From: Alphaproteobacteria bacterium | GTDB taxonomy: Bacteria; Pseudomonadota; Alphaproteobacteria; Micropepsales; Micropepsaceae | Direction of reading: 5' to 3' | DNA: 64,000 bases | Assembly (NCBI GenBank): GCA_947473475.1 | Contig: CANJBZ010000010.1 | Coordinates: 1 to 64,000, forward strand | Shown here: positions 8,012-17,921 of the stretch, in pieces | Numbering within the stretch: the stretch's first letter is position 1 | Layout of the letters: each line of letters begins with the position of its first letter | Program-made: the position numbers and the translations under genes | Notes under the pieces: model-generated | Databases searched by the model: none | What the model saw: the letters and a program-made list of their open reading frames with translations, nothing else | What the model was told of the DNA's origin: nothing

Positions 8012-9304
8012 CTAGGTGCGATTTAAGCGTATGCCGATCGAACGGCCATGCGCGGCCAACCCCTCAGCTTCAGCCAGCGCCATCGCATGCGGCCCAATCT
8101 GCGAGAGGCTTTCCGCATCGCAGGACAGCACCGTCGTACGCTTGATGAAGTCCAGCACCGAGAGCCCCGACGAAAACCGCGCTGTGCGTGATGTGGGCAG
8201 CACATGATTGGGACCGGCGATGTAGTCGCCAATAGCTTCCGGCGTGTGACGCCCCAGGAACGCGGCGCCCGCATGATGCACGCGCGCCAGGAACGCTTTC
8301 GGATCGGCGGTGGCGATTTCCAGATGTTCCGGCGCAATGCGGTCCACAAGCGCAGGGGCGTCTTCGAGCTTCGCCACGACAATGATCGCGCCATGGCCGT
8401 GCCAAGACGCTGCGGCGATGTCCCGGCGCGGCAGCAGCGCCAATTGCCGCTCGACCTCGCCCGCAACCGAATCCGCCAGCGCGGCATCGTCGGTAATCAG
8501 GATCGACTGCGACGAGGCATCGTGCTCGGCCTGCGACAGCAGGTCGGCGGCGATCCAGGCCGGATCGTTGCCGCCGTCCGCGACGACAAGAATTTCAGAC
8601 GGCCCGGCGATAGAATCGATACCGACGCGTCCGAACACTTCGCGCTTGGCGGCTGCGACATAGGCGTTGCCAGGTCCCACAATCTTATCGACCGGCGCAA
8701 TCGTCTCAGTGCCATAGGCCAGCGCAGCGACGGCTTGTGCCCCGCCGATGCGGTAAATCTCCGACACGCCGGCCAGGCGCGCCGCCACCAGCGTCAGGGG
8801 ATTGATGGCGCCGCCTGAAGCGGGCGTCACCATGACGATGCGTTCCACACCGGCAACGCGCGCGGGCACCGCATTCATCAGCACGGAACTTGGATAGCTC
8901 GCCGTACCGCCGGGAACGTACAGACCCACGCTCGACAAAGCCCGCCACCGCCAGCCGAGGTTCACGCCGATGCTGTCGGTGAACATCTCGTCTTTCGGCA
9001 ATTGCCGTTCGTGATAGCCGCGAATGCGTGCGGCGGCGGTCAGAAGCGCGTTGCGGACATTGTCCGGACAATTGCGCTCCGCCGCCGCGATTTCCTCTTG
9101 CGACACGCGCAGAGTCGCGGCCGTCAGTTCGACCCGGTCAAAGCGCCGCGAAAGCTCGATCAGGGCGGCATCGCCACGCGCGCGGACATCGGCGATGATG
9201 CCCTGCACGGCACGGGTAACGTCTTCATCGGTTTCGCGCGGCCCGATCAGCGCGGCAAATTGCGCTTCGAAATCGTCGGCGCGTGCATCCAAACGGCGCG
9301 GCAT
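8012..9304 (-). CDS. hisD: histidinol dehydrogenase
   Basis: 430 aa, full length. Catalyses the last two steps of histidine synthesis, L-histidinol to L-histidine with two NAD, as a zinc dimer. Visible are GLYVPGGTASYPSSVLMN, GGAQAVAALAYGTE, DKIVGPGNAYVAAAKREVFG, IAGPSEILVVAD, DLLSQAEHD and APEHLEI, which include the family signature and the Glu/His pair at the active site. The C-terminal part has the VLPTSRTARFSSGLSV block. Lies 59 bases after the DUF2948 gene and just upstream of UPF0262. Confidence 0.97.
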   Translation of the reverse strand: MPRRLDARADDFEAQFAALIGPRETDEDVTRAVQGIIADVRARGDAALIELSRRFDRVELTAATLRVSQEEIAAAERNCPDNVRNALLTAAARIRGYHERQLPKDEMFTDSIGVNLGWRWRALSSVGLYVPGGTASYPSSVLMNAVPARVAGVERIVMVTPASGGAINPLTLVAARLAGVSEIYRIGGAQAVAALAYGTETIAPVDKIVGPGNAYVAAAKREVFGRVGIDSIAGPSEILVVADGGNDPAWIAADLLSQAEHDASSQSILITDDAALADSVAGEVERQLALLPRRDIAAASWHGHGAIIVVAKLEDAPALVDRIAPEHLEIATADPKAFLARVHHAGAAFLGRHTPEAIGDYIAGPNHVLPTSRTARFSSGLSVLDFIKRTTVLSCDAESLSQIGPHAMALAEAEGLAAHGRSIGIRLNRT

Positions 9305-9363
9305 AAATCACCATCCCAAGCCGCAAAGGAGGCCGCGGCAGAAATACCTCATAGCGGAAAGGA

Positions 9364-9801
9364 CTAGCTGTGTTCCAGATCGTGCGCGGGACGCGAGACC
9401 GCCGGGCGCGGGTCCGTCATATCGCGCAACGTCGCAGCCACGCATTCGACGCTTAAGCGGATACAACCGCCGCCGGCCAGCATCAGATCGATGCTCCCCG
9501 CCCCGTCCTGATCCGGGCTGAAATCGATGGCCAGCAGCGAAACCACGGCGTTTGGATTGTCCTGCCGCACATGCGCCGACTGCACCTTCAACACGCCGTC
9601 GAAATGCAGACCGCAGAGCACGCGCACACCGGTCTGATTGCCGCCGCAATCTTCCCAACAAAAGCGGTTCATCATGGCCGCAAAGCGATGCTGCTTGGGC
9701 AGATAGACCATATCGCCCACGCGCAGCACGGCATCCTGCAGATGGGCTGACAGGATCTTCAGATCTTCTTCGTCTTCGGCAAGCAGCTTCAGTCCGCTCA
9801 T
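9364..9801 (-). CDS. DUF2948 family protein
   Basis: 145 aa. Starts SGLKLLAEDEEDLKILSAHL, then QDAVLRVGDMVYLPKQHRF and NRFCWED, the standard opening of DUF2948, a family of unknown function found between murA and hisD in alphaproteobacteria. No signal peptide or membrane segment. The start codon follows the murA stop directly (ATG at 9801, murA ends at 9802), so translation is probably coupled. Residues after about 125 (RPAVSRPAHD) look variable. Confidence 0.9.
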   Translation of the reverse strand: MSGLKLLAEDEEDLKILSAHLQDAVLRVGDMVYLPKQHRFAAMMNRFCWEDCGGNQTGVRVLCGLHFDGVLKVQSAHVRQDNPNAVVSLLAIDFSPDQDGAGSIDLMLAGGGCIRLSVECVAATLRDMTDPRPAVSRPAHDLEHS

Positions 9802-11079
<1,278 letters not shown>

Positions 11080-11149
11080 GGGGTCCTATGTGGCTTTTAT
11101 GGCGGGGCTATTCCAGGCCCATTTGCGCGGGCCATTCCTGCCGCCAGCA

Positions 11150-11353
11150 CTAACGCGCGTTTGAGGCGGATTTCTGCTTCGGGTGAGACTTTTTTTCGAG
11201 TCCTGCCGGGGGCGCTGTCCCCAAATTTCCGTCAAGCTGGCCGTTTTCCGCGCCTTGCGCCTTCTGCTGGGCCTGGAGCTTGCGGCGCCTGAGATTCTCC
11301 TTGAGCGCCGCCGCCAACCGGGCTTGGCGGCGGTCTTGTTCATTTGCCGCCAT
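11150..11353 (-). CDS. small basic protein, 67 aa
   Basis: Reads MAANEQDRRQARLAAALKEN, then LRRRKLQAQQKAQGAENGQL. The first 35 residues look like one amphipathic helix rich in Arg, Lys and Gln; the tail is disordered. Similar 60-70 residue basic proteins occur near murA in alphaproteobacteria, but I cannot name a family or function. The frame is open upstream through the tRNA-Thr gene on the other strand; that extension is a shadow, so I start at the ATG at 11353. It ends 70 bases before the murA start. Confidence 0.6.
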   Translation of the reverse strand: MAANEQDRRQARLAAALKENLRRRKLQAQQKAQGAENGQLDGNLGTAPPAGLEKKSHPKQKSASNAR

Positions 11354-11432
11354 GAGTTTCCGTCTTAAGCCTTTCGCGAGGGCTGACCATGGGTTATAGC
11401 AGCGCCCCTGTGGCCGGAACGGCCATCTGGAT

Positions 11433-11507
11433 GCCGCAGTAGCGTAGTGGTAGCGCAACCCCTTGGTAAGGGGTAGGTCGTGAGTTCGATTCTCACCTGC
11501 GGCACCA
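11433..11507 (+). tRNA. tRNA-Thr (GGT), CCA encoded
   Basis: Acceptor GCCGCAG pairs with CTGCGGC (11497-11503), then discriminator A and CCA. The D arm is GCGTAGTGGTAGCGC, the anticodon stem ACCCC/GGGGT with loop TTGGTAA (anticodon GGT), and the T arm GTGAG TTCGATT CTCAC. It lies 20 bases before the PepSY gene. Confidence 0.98.
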
Positions 11508-11527
11508 GTTTTTAAACGGAATCTCCC

Positions 11528-12640
11528 ATGCGATGGCGCACTTTCCGCAAGGGACTTCTGAAGGTTCATCTCTGGCTGGCCATTATTCTATCGCTGCCGA
11601 TGGTCATCATCGGCATTTCCGGCAGCGCGCTGCTGCTTCAGCGCGAAATCCTGGCACATTCGCAGCCGAGCGCCACGGGGACCGGCGAGCGTAAACCCCT
11701 TCCGGAGGTGATCGCCGCCGCGCAGAAATCCGCTCCGCAGGGCGCGACGGCAAAACGAATCGATCTGCCGCGTAATTCAGGCTCGCCGGTCACCGTGCGC
11801 TTTACGCCGCGTGACGAGAATCGGCCCGAACGCGATTATTTCGTCGATCCGGTTTCCTTGCAGGTTCTGGGCAGCGAAGACGTTGTCGAGCGCGGACCGT
11901 TTCTCGCCTTTTTCATCACCATCCACGCCTTCCTCGCCATGCCGCCGCCCATCGGATTGCCCTTCGTAGGCTGGAACGGCGTGGCGCTGACCTTCATGGC
12001 CATAAGCGGCTTGATCCTGTGGTGGCCGCGGCGCGGACAGTGGCGCAATGCGTTCTTTATCCGCAAAGGCGCGCGCGGCGCCGCATTCCATTTCGACCTG
12101 CACCGCACCGCGGGCATTTGGGGCCTCTTGGTCCTGCTCGCGGTCAGCGTCAGCGGAATTTATCTCACCTTTCCGCAGAAGATCGGGCCGTTCATCAAGA
12201 ACACCTTTCCGGCGGCCGATGTCACCACCGAGCCCCTGCCCGGCTACAAGCGATTTGCGGCCAATCCGACGCCCGATCAGGCCATCGTTTCCGCGCAGTC
12301 AGCCGTGCGCAATGCCGTGCCGATGAGCATTGAACTGCCGGGGGACAATCCCAGCTACACGATCGAACTTGAGCCGCAAGGCCTCGCCCCCTACGACCCG
12401 CGCGTGATCGTGGTGATGGACTCTAAGACCGGCTCGATCGATTACATCGATGACCCGCGCAATTACGCCGCCGTCGACCAAGTGCTGAACTGGCAGCATC
12501 TGCTGCATTTCGGCGTCGGGCTAGGCTGGGTATGGGCCGGGCAGGTGTTTCTCTCCGGCCTCATGCCGCTACTCCTGGCAATCACCGGCCTGACCGTCTG
12601 GTGGAAACGCCGCCGCTCCGCGCCCTCCGCTGGCGAATAG
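11528..12640 (+). CDS. PepSY-associated membrane protein (PiuB-type)
   Basis: 370 aa inner-membrane protein of the PepSY_TM family, often linked to iron uptake or ferric-siderophore reduction. A first helix LAIILSLPMVIIGISGSALL (residues about 18-38) is followed by a periplasmic PepSY-like part, then helices around GVALTFMAISGLILWWPRRG, GIWGLLVLLAVSVSGIYL and the C-terminal SGLMPLLLAITGLTVWW. The WWPRRG and WWKRR ends are typical. Conserved histidines occur in FHFDLHR and QHLLHFG. It starts 20 bases after tRNA-Thr and has no adjacent receptor gene; the iron locus of this window is 43 kb away. Confidence 0.85.
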   Translation: MRWRTFRKGLLKVHLWLAIILSLPMVIIGISGSALLLQREILAHSQPSATGTGERKPLPEVIAAAQKSAPQGATAKRIDLPRNSGSPVTVRFTPRDENRPERDYFVDPVSLQVLGSEDVVERGPFLAFFITIHAFLAMPPPIGLPFVGWNGVALTFMAISGLILWWPRRGQWRNAFFIRKGARGAAFHFDLHRTAGIWGLLVLLAVSVSGIYLTFPQKIGPFIKNTFPAADVTTEPLPGYKRFAANPTPDQAIVSAQSAVRNAVPMSIELPGDNPSYTIELEPQGLAPYDPRVIVVMDSKTGSIDYIDDPRNYAAVDQVLNWQHLLHFGVGLGWVWAGQVFLSGLMPLLLAITGLTVWWKRRRSAPSAGE

Positions 12641-12694
12641 ACCTGTGGCGGCTTCTTTTCCGCTTGGGGCGCGTTCTTCATCTGCGCGCAGGCT

Positions 12695-14836
12695 TTAGGG
12701 CCGCGTATCCAGCGCCGCCAGCACCGTGGATTCCGTCAGAAGCTGCGGCAAGACGGCAGGCTTGTCCGCGCCGGGTGCGTAATAGAGATACAGCGGTACG
12801 CCGGAACGCCCCTGGCCCGCCAGCAGCGCGGTGATTTCCGAATCCTGATTGGTCCAATCGGCTTTCAGCGCCGCTACTTTGCGCGCGGAGAACGCATCGG
12901 CGACGCGCCCGCTGGACAGCGCCACTTTCTCATTGACCAGACAGGTAATGCACCACGCCGCAGTTGCGTTGACGAACACCGGGCGGCCCTCTTCTCTCAG
13001 GCTCGCCAGTTTCGCCGCGCTGAAGGGTTCATAGGATACCGCGCCATCCGAAGCTGCGGCTGCCGAGGCGGATGGCCTTGCACCCGCACCCGCCAAGGGC
13101 AGAAGCACGATGGCCCCCAAGACGGCGACGGCCGCCGTCGCAAACCCAAGCGTGCGGGAGCGGCCCTCCGCCGATTGGCTGCGCCCGTAAATCCACAAAC
13201 CGAAGGACAGAACCAAAGCAGCGGCGAGCGCCGCAAGAACGCCGTCCGAACCTGCCTGCAGGCTTAAGACCCACACCAGCCAGATGGCAGCGCCATACAT
13301 CGGAAAGGCCAGCACTTGACGCAGGGTCGTCATCCAAGCGCCAGGCCTTGGCAAGATGCGCAACGCACGCGGCCACAGCCCCAGCAGCATGAACGGCGAA
13401 GCGAAACCCAGTCCCAAGGCAGCGAACACCGCCAGCGAAATCGCAGGGCTTACGGTGAGCGCATAGCCCATTGCCGCGCCCATGAACGGCGCGGTGCACG
13501 GCGTCGCGACCGCGACTGCCAGAACGCCCGTGAAGAAGCTTCCGGCGGCACCTTCTTTGCCCGCCAAAGCGCCGCCCAGATTGGCGACCCGGCCACCCCC
13601 GCCGACCTCATAAAGCCCGGACAGATTGAGCCCGATGCCGAACATCAGCAGGGCCAGCGCCGCCACGAACAGCGGCTGCTGCAACTGGAAACCCCAGCCA
13701 AGGCTGGAGCCGCCCGCGCGCAACGCGATCAGCGCCCCGGCCAGCGAGAGGAAACTCAGCACCACGCCCGCGCCATAGGCGAGCGCGGAGACTTGCGCCT
13801 TGTGCGGCGCCTCGCGTTTGGCCGCCAGGGCCAGCGCCTTCATGGACAGCACCGGGAACACGCACGGCATCAAATTCAGGATCAGACCGCCGAGGAAGGC
13901 AAACAGCAGCGCCTGCCACAGGCCGACATTACCCTCGCCGCCTTGGGACAGGGTGACCGAACCCGGCGGCACAGCGCCCGGCTCCGCCTCGATATTCAGC
14001 GCATCAATGCGGCCGTCCGCGCCCGTCAGCACCAACAGGCCCTGCAACGTGCCGGCGCCCTTACGCTTTTCCGCGGTGGCGAGCTTGTAACCTGTGGTGG
14101 ATTGGATGACGAAGCCCTTGTCGGCGGTTCCCGTCGCCTGCGGCGCGGCCGCCTCTACAAATCCGTCCCTGTACGGATAGAATGCTACCTCGCGCGGCTT
14201 GGCACTGGCGATTTCCGGGCTTTCGATCAGCACGGCAAAGCGCTTGTCGCCGGCGTCGTAGACGGCCTTCCACGGGGAGGCGTGCGGCAGCTTCGCGCGC
14301 GCTTCCGTGAAAAACGCGGCGTTCTTGCCATCCGGCGGCGGGGCGGCTTCGGCAACCGTCAGCGGCAGCGTAAGATGGGTTTCTTCCGGCACGCACACGT
14401 CCGAACAAACCAGCCACATGACATCGGCGGAAATGTTCGCCGTCTCGCCTGGCTTAGCGTCCGCGGGCGCTTTCAGATCGCTCAGCAGCGCGACTTGGTT
14501 CTCAAAGCCGAAATTCATCAGCGGCCCGACCGGCAGCCGCTTGGGATAGGGCCATTGGATCGGTTCCGCGCTCCAGCCTTCGGGCAGGCGCCAGGTGATG
14601 GAGGTCGGCGCCCCGGAATCGCCCGGATTCACCCAATAGGTATGCCAGTCTTTGCGGATAATTTCGTTCAAAGCGACCGTGACGGTGCCGCCGGGCGCAA
14701 CGCCTGGGCGCTCCGCCACAAGGCTCGCCTGGACCTTGGCTTCCGCGTCCGGAAGCGCGCCCGATTGGGCAAAAGCATAGGCCGGGGCAAGCAGCCCCAG
14801 GGCGACCGTCAATGTGCGCGCGAATACCTGGATCAT
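12695..14836 (-). CDS. DsbD/ScsB-type protein-disulfide reductase
   Basis: 713 aa. Carries electrons from cytoplasmic thioredoxin across the membrane to periplasmic thiol proteins. Order: signal peptide (to about residue 20); DsbD-alpha-like domain with the Cys pair in VCSDVCVPEE; a CcdA-like membrane core from about residue 290 with LNLMPCVFPVLSMKAL and ATPCTAPFMGAA holding the transport cysteines; and a thioredoxin-like C-terminus with AAWCITCLVNE. The long N-terminal domain is like ScsB rather than classical DsbD. Start at ATG 14836 after TGGGG; in-frame upstream ATGs would spoil the signal peptide. Convergent with the PepSY gene. Confidence 0.9.
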   Translation of the reverse strand: MIQVFARTLTVALGLLAPAYAFAQSGALPDAEAKVQASLVAERPGVAPGGTVTVALNEIIRKDWHTYWVNPGDSGAPTSITWRLPEGWSAEPIQWPYPKRLPVGPLMNFGFENQVALLSDLKAPADAKPGETANISADVMWLVCSDVCVPEETHLTLPLTVAEAAPPPDGKNAAFFTEARAKLPHASPWKAVYDAGDKRFAVLIESPEIASAKPREVAFYPYRDGFVEAAAPQATGTADKGFVIQSTTGYKLATAEKRKGAGTLQGLLVLTGADGRIDALNIEAEPGAVPPGSVTLSQGGEGNVGLWQALLFAFLGGLILNLMPCVFPVLSMKALALAAKREAPHKAQVSALAYGAGVVLSFLSLAGALIALRAGGSSLGWGFQLQQPLFVAALALLMFGIGLNLSGLYEVGGGGRVANLGGALAGKEGAAGSFFTGVLAVAVATPCTAPFMGAAMGYALTVSPAISLAVFAALGLGFASPFMLLGLWPRALRILPRPGAWMTTLRQVLAFPMYGAAIWLVWVLSLQAGSDGVLAALAAALVLSFGLWIYGRSQSAEGRSRTLGFATAAVAVLGAIVLLPLAGAGARPSASAAAASDGAVSYEPFSAAKLASLREEGRPVFVNATAAWCITCLVNEKVALSSGRVADAFSARKVAALKADWTNQDSEITALLAGQGRSGVPLYLYYAPGADKPAVLPQLLTESTVLAALDTRP

Positions 14837-14909
14837 ACCCCACGTATACTCCGACCCACGTTGCCGAAAAAGCATGCACCCACGCACTCTCACCGTCGTG
14901 ACGGCTTTC

Positions 14910-15015
14910 CTCCCCTGAAAACACCTTCGTGTTTACGGGGGAGAGCCTGCCCCGGACTTGATCCGGGGTGTCCGGCAAAACCGGACGGAGGGGGTGCAAG
15001 CGCTTCACTCCCCCC
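14910..15015. repeat. compound palindromic element between dsbD-like gene and rsmD
   Basis: Three consecutive hairpins: AAACACCTTCGTGTTT, CCCCGGACTTGATCCGGGG and GTCCGGCAAAACCGGAC, flanked by CCTCCCC and CTCCCCCC. The central hairpin is a motif I know as a common dispersed repeat in alphaproteobacteria. Confidence 0.75.
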
Positions 15016-15050
15016 TATGCCTGGGCGAAAAACGCAGTAAAACCACCCCC

Positions 15051-15617
15051 ATGCGCATCACAGCAGGCCGCTTCAAAGGGCGAAACCTCACTCCGCCCAA
15101 GAACATGAGCGTCCGGCCGACCTCCGATAAGGTCCGCCAGGCCATCTTCAACATCCTGGAACATAGGGATTTCGGCTTCCCGTTCGGGCTGGAAGGGGCG
15201 CGGGTGATCGACCTTTACGCCGGAACCGGGGCGCTGGGCATCGAGGCCATTTCCCGTGGGGCCCGCTATTGCCTGTTCGTCGACGACGCCGCGGAATCGC
15301 GGGCGCTGATCCGGCAGAACGTCGAGACCATGGGCCTGACGGGAGTCAGCAAAATCTGGCGGCGCGACGCGGCGAGCCTGGGCCCGCTCGACACGCTGTC
15401 GCCCTTCGATCTGGCTTTTCTCGATCCGCCCTATCGCAAAAACCTGATCGCCCCCACGCTTGCCGGTTTGCGCGACGGCAGCTGGCTGGTGTCGCCGGCT
15501 GTGGTCGTGGCCGAAATGGCGGAAGACGAAACTTGTCCGTCCACGGCTGGATTGGAAATTGTCGATGATCGCGTCTATGGCGATACGCGCGTGGTGATCC
15601 TGAAGACCGCTGCCTGA
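15051..15617 (+). CDS. rsmD: 16S rRNA m2G966 methyltransferase
   Basis: 188 aa SAM-dependent methyltransferase of the RsmD family, modifying the 2-amino group of G966 in 16S rRNA. MRITAGRFKGRNL, VRPTSDKVRQAIFNIL, IDLYAGTGALGIEAISRGA (SAM motif I) and the catalytic LDPPY are present. The ATG at 15051 gives the standard N-terminus; the frame upstream runs into a palindromic repeat and is not coding. Convergent with mutL, 17 bases apart, no terminator between. Confidence 0.95.
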   Translation: MRITAGRFKGRNLTPPKNMSVRPTSDKVRQAIFNILEHRDFGFPFGLEGARVIDLYAGTGALGIEAISRGARYCLFVDDAAESRALIRQNVETMGLTGVSKIWRRDAASLGPLDTLSPFDLAFLDPPYRKNLIAPTLAGLRDGSWLVSPAVVVAEMAEDETCPSTAGLEIVDDRVYGDTRVVILKTAA

Positions 15618-15634
15618 TCGGTGGGACGGCTTTA

Positions 15635-17485
15635 TCAGCGCCGTCCAAACAGCCGTTCGATATCGGCAAGCTTCAGCTCGACATAAGTCGGCCGCCCGTG
15701 ATTGCACTGACCGGAATGGGGCGTGGCTTCCATTTCGCGCAGCAGCGCGTTCATTTCTTCCGCCGAAAGCCGCCGGCCCGAGCGCACGCTGGTGTGACAG
15801 GCGAGCGTCGCAAAGAAATGGTCCAGCCGGTCCTTCAAAGAGGACAGCGTCTCGGTTTCTGCCAGATCGTCGGCCAGATCGCGCAACTGGCCCTTTACAT
15901 CGAGCTTGTCGAGCAGGGCTGGGACTTCGCGCACCAGGATCGCGCCGGGCCCGAAGCCTTCGACCACCAGCCCCAGCGAGGCGAGTTCATCGGCGCGCGT
16001 CAGCACGCGAACCGCCTCGGCCTCCTCCAGCTCGACGATTTCGGGAATGAGGAGAGGCTGCCGCGCCACGCCGCCATTTTCCATGGCCCGTTTCATGCGT
16101 TCGTACACGAGCCGCTCATGGGCGGCGTGCTGGTCGACTATGACGATGCCATCTGCCGTCTGCGCGATGACATAGGTCTCGTGTACTTGCGCGCGCGCCA
16201 TGCCGAGCGGCGGCAGGTCCGGCGCGGCAGCAACAGCGGCGGTAGAACCACCGGGATCGTTCGTTGACGGCGCCGGGGCGGGCTGTGAGACGGTATAAGC
16301 GGGCAGCGGCGCATAATAGGCGCGGGCCTCGGCAAAGCCCGAGAGCTTCTGCTGCATCGGCGGGACATACGCCCCGCGCCCAATCTCTGGCGTACGAAAC
16401 GCGGCCAAAGCCTCCTCGGCCACCGTGGTCGAGGCGCGGTGGCTCGCCTCGTGCAGCGCGGCTTTAAGCGCCCCCACAATAAGCCCGCGCACCAATCCGG
16501 AATCGCGAAAGCGCACTTCGGCCTTGGCCGGATGCACGTTCACATCGACGAAGGCCGGATCGCAGGCGATGAACAGGGCCACCGCGGGATGGCGGTCGCG
16601 GGCGAGAAAATCCGTGTACGCCCCTTTTACCGCGCCCAGCAGCAGGCGGTCCTTCACGGGACGGCCGTTGACGAACAGGAACTGGCTCTGCGCGTTGGCG
16701 CGGTTGTAGGTGGGCACGGCGGCAAAGCCAGTCAGCCCCACGCTTTCCCGCAATGCATCGACCTTGGCGGCGTTGTCGGCGAAATCGCGGCCCATGATCT
16801 TGCCCAGCCGCGCCAGCGCGCCGTCGAACAATTGGCTCTCCGGCTGGAGCGCCAACACCTGCCGCCCTTCGTCCGTCAACGTGAAACCCACATCGGGCCG
16901 CGCCATGGCAAGGCGCTTGACCACATCGATGATGGCCAGCGATTCAGCGCGCGGTGATTTCAGGAACTTCAGCCGCGCCGGTGTGGCGTAGAAAAGATCG
17001 CGTACCTCCACCCGCGTGCCGGACTGGCCGCTGGAGAGATACCCCGCCGGCGAAGGGCCGCGCGTGATGCCGGCATCCACATCGATGGTGTGCGCCTCGG
17101 AGGATGCTGTGCGGCTGGTGATCGACAGCCGCGCCACCGCGCCAATGGACGGCAAGGCCTCGCCGCGAAACCCGAGGGTCGCGATGTTGGTGAGATCGTC
17201 CTCGCCGTCCGCCGCAACCGGCAATTTCGAGGTGGCATGCCGCGTCACAGCCAGCGACAGCGCACCCACATCCATGCCCTCGCCGTCATCTTCGATGAGG
17301 ATGAGCGTTGAGCCGCCGCCGGAAACCGTTACCGCAACGTGCTTGGCGCCCGCGTCGAGGGCGTTTTCGACCAGTTCCTTCACGCAGGCGGCCGGGCGCT
17401 CCACCACTTCGCCCGCGGCGATACGGTTGATCGTCCCTTCGTCCAGACGGCGGATAACCGCCCGCGTGTTCAGCGCCACGCCCAT
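15635..17485 (-). CDS. mutL: DNA mismatch repair protein MutL
   Basis: 616 aa. GHKL ATPase N-terminus with [43 protein letters not shown] and [12 protein letters not shown]; then the MutL transducer domain ([25 protein letters not shown]); a Pro/Ala-rich linker near residues 360-410; and the C-terminal dimerisation domain with [16 protein letters not shown]. The end has [12 protein letters not shown] and [11 protein letters not shown], part of the metal site of endonuclease-type MutL, so this version probably nicks DNA itself. No mutS in the window. Confidence 0.97.
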   Translation of the reverse strand: MGVALNTRAVIRRLDEGTINRIAAGEVVERPAACVKELVENALDAGAKHVAVTVSGGGSTLILIEDDGEGMDVGALSLAVTRHATSKLPVAADGEDDLTNIATLGFRGEALPSIGAVARLSITSRTASSEAHTIDVDAGITRGPSPAGYLSSGQSGTRVEVRDLFYATPARLKFLKSPRAESLAIIDVVKRLAMARPDVGFTLTDEGRQVLALQPESQLFDGALARLGKIMGRDFADNAAKVDALRESVGLTGFAAVPTYNRANAQSQFLFVNGRPVKDRLLLGAVKGAYTDFLARDRHPAVALFIACDPAFVDVNVHPAKAEVRFRDSGLVRGLIVGALKAALHEASHRASTTVAEEALAAFRTPEIGRGAYVPPMQQKLSGFAEARAYYAPLPAYTVSQPAPAPSTNDPGGSTAAVAAAPDLPPLGMARAQVHETYVIAQTADGIVIVDQHAAHERLVYERMKRAMENGGVARQPLLIPEIVELEEAEAVRVLTRADELASLGLVVEGFGPGAILVREVPALLDKLDVKGQLRDLADDLAETETLSSLKDRLDHFFATLACHTSVRSGRRLSAEEMNALLREMEATPHSGQCNHGRPTYVELKLADIERLFGRR

Positions 17486-17634
17486 TCCGGTCCTGCTCCC
17501 GATTCTGCTTCAGCCTACCGCGTTTCCAGCATACAGAGAACAAAATAAGAACAAGGCCTGCGATGGCCAAAAAAACAAGAAAGCGCACAGCTTTATTGAT
17601 GGGGGTTTGGGGAGCCGCAGACAGGAAAAAGGGG

Positions 17635-17837
17635 AACCACAAAGTTCACAAAGAGACACAAAGGACACCAAGAAGGAGCGGCGCGCAAAGCGCGCCAAAC
17701 AGACCAGTGTCGCGGCCCTCTCATCTTCTCCTCCGCGGCTCCGCGAGAATTAACATAAACCGCGCCGACGCTCAGAACCCGAAAGCACCGAACAAACTTC
17801 GTGTCCTTCGTGTCTTCATTGTGCCCTTTGTGGTTTC
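17635..17837. repeat. ACAAAG-type compound palindrome
   Basis: The left arm AACCACAAAGTTCACAAAGA with GACACAAAGGACACCAAG is an imperfect inverted repeat of the right arm CTTCGTGTCCTTCGTGTC with GCCCTTTGTGGTTTCC. An inner CTCCGCGGCTCCGCG lies between. This fills most of the 436-base gap between mutL and the third NHL gene; no gene is visible there. The same ACAAAG motif is a familiar repeat in many bacterial genomes. Confidence 0.8.
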
Positions 17838-17860
17838 CCTTTTTGCTTCTTCGCCGATTC

Positions 17861-17897
17861 AAAAGAAAACGCCGCCGCGATGGTCTCGCGGCGGCGT
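17861..17897 (-). terminator. Rho-independent terminator after NHL copy 3
   Basis: On the minus strand an 11-bp GC stem (CGCCGCCGCGA with its complement at 17870-17880 and 17886-17896), a five-base loop, then TTTTCTTTT. It starts about 25 bases after the stop codon. Confidence 0.85.
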
Positions 17898-17921
17898 CAT
17901 TTGCAAGCAGCTTACGCCAGA

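Noticed and set aside
11354-11569. N-terminal extension of the small basic protein through the tRNA-Thr gene
   Set aside because: The added residues are the complement of a tRNA (containing ENRTHDLPLTKG), a familiar false peptide.
13316-15040. A 574-codon plus-strand frame across the DsbD-like gene
   Set aside because: Antisense shadow of a well-supported membrane reductase; the Arg/Gln/His-rich product has no signal, helix or motif.
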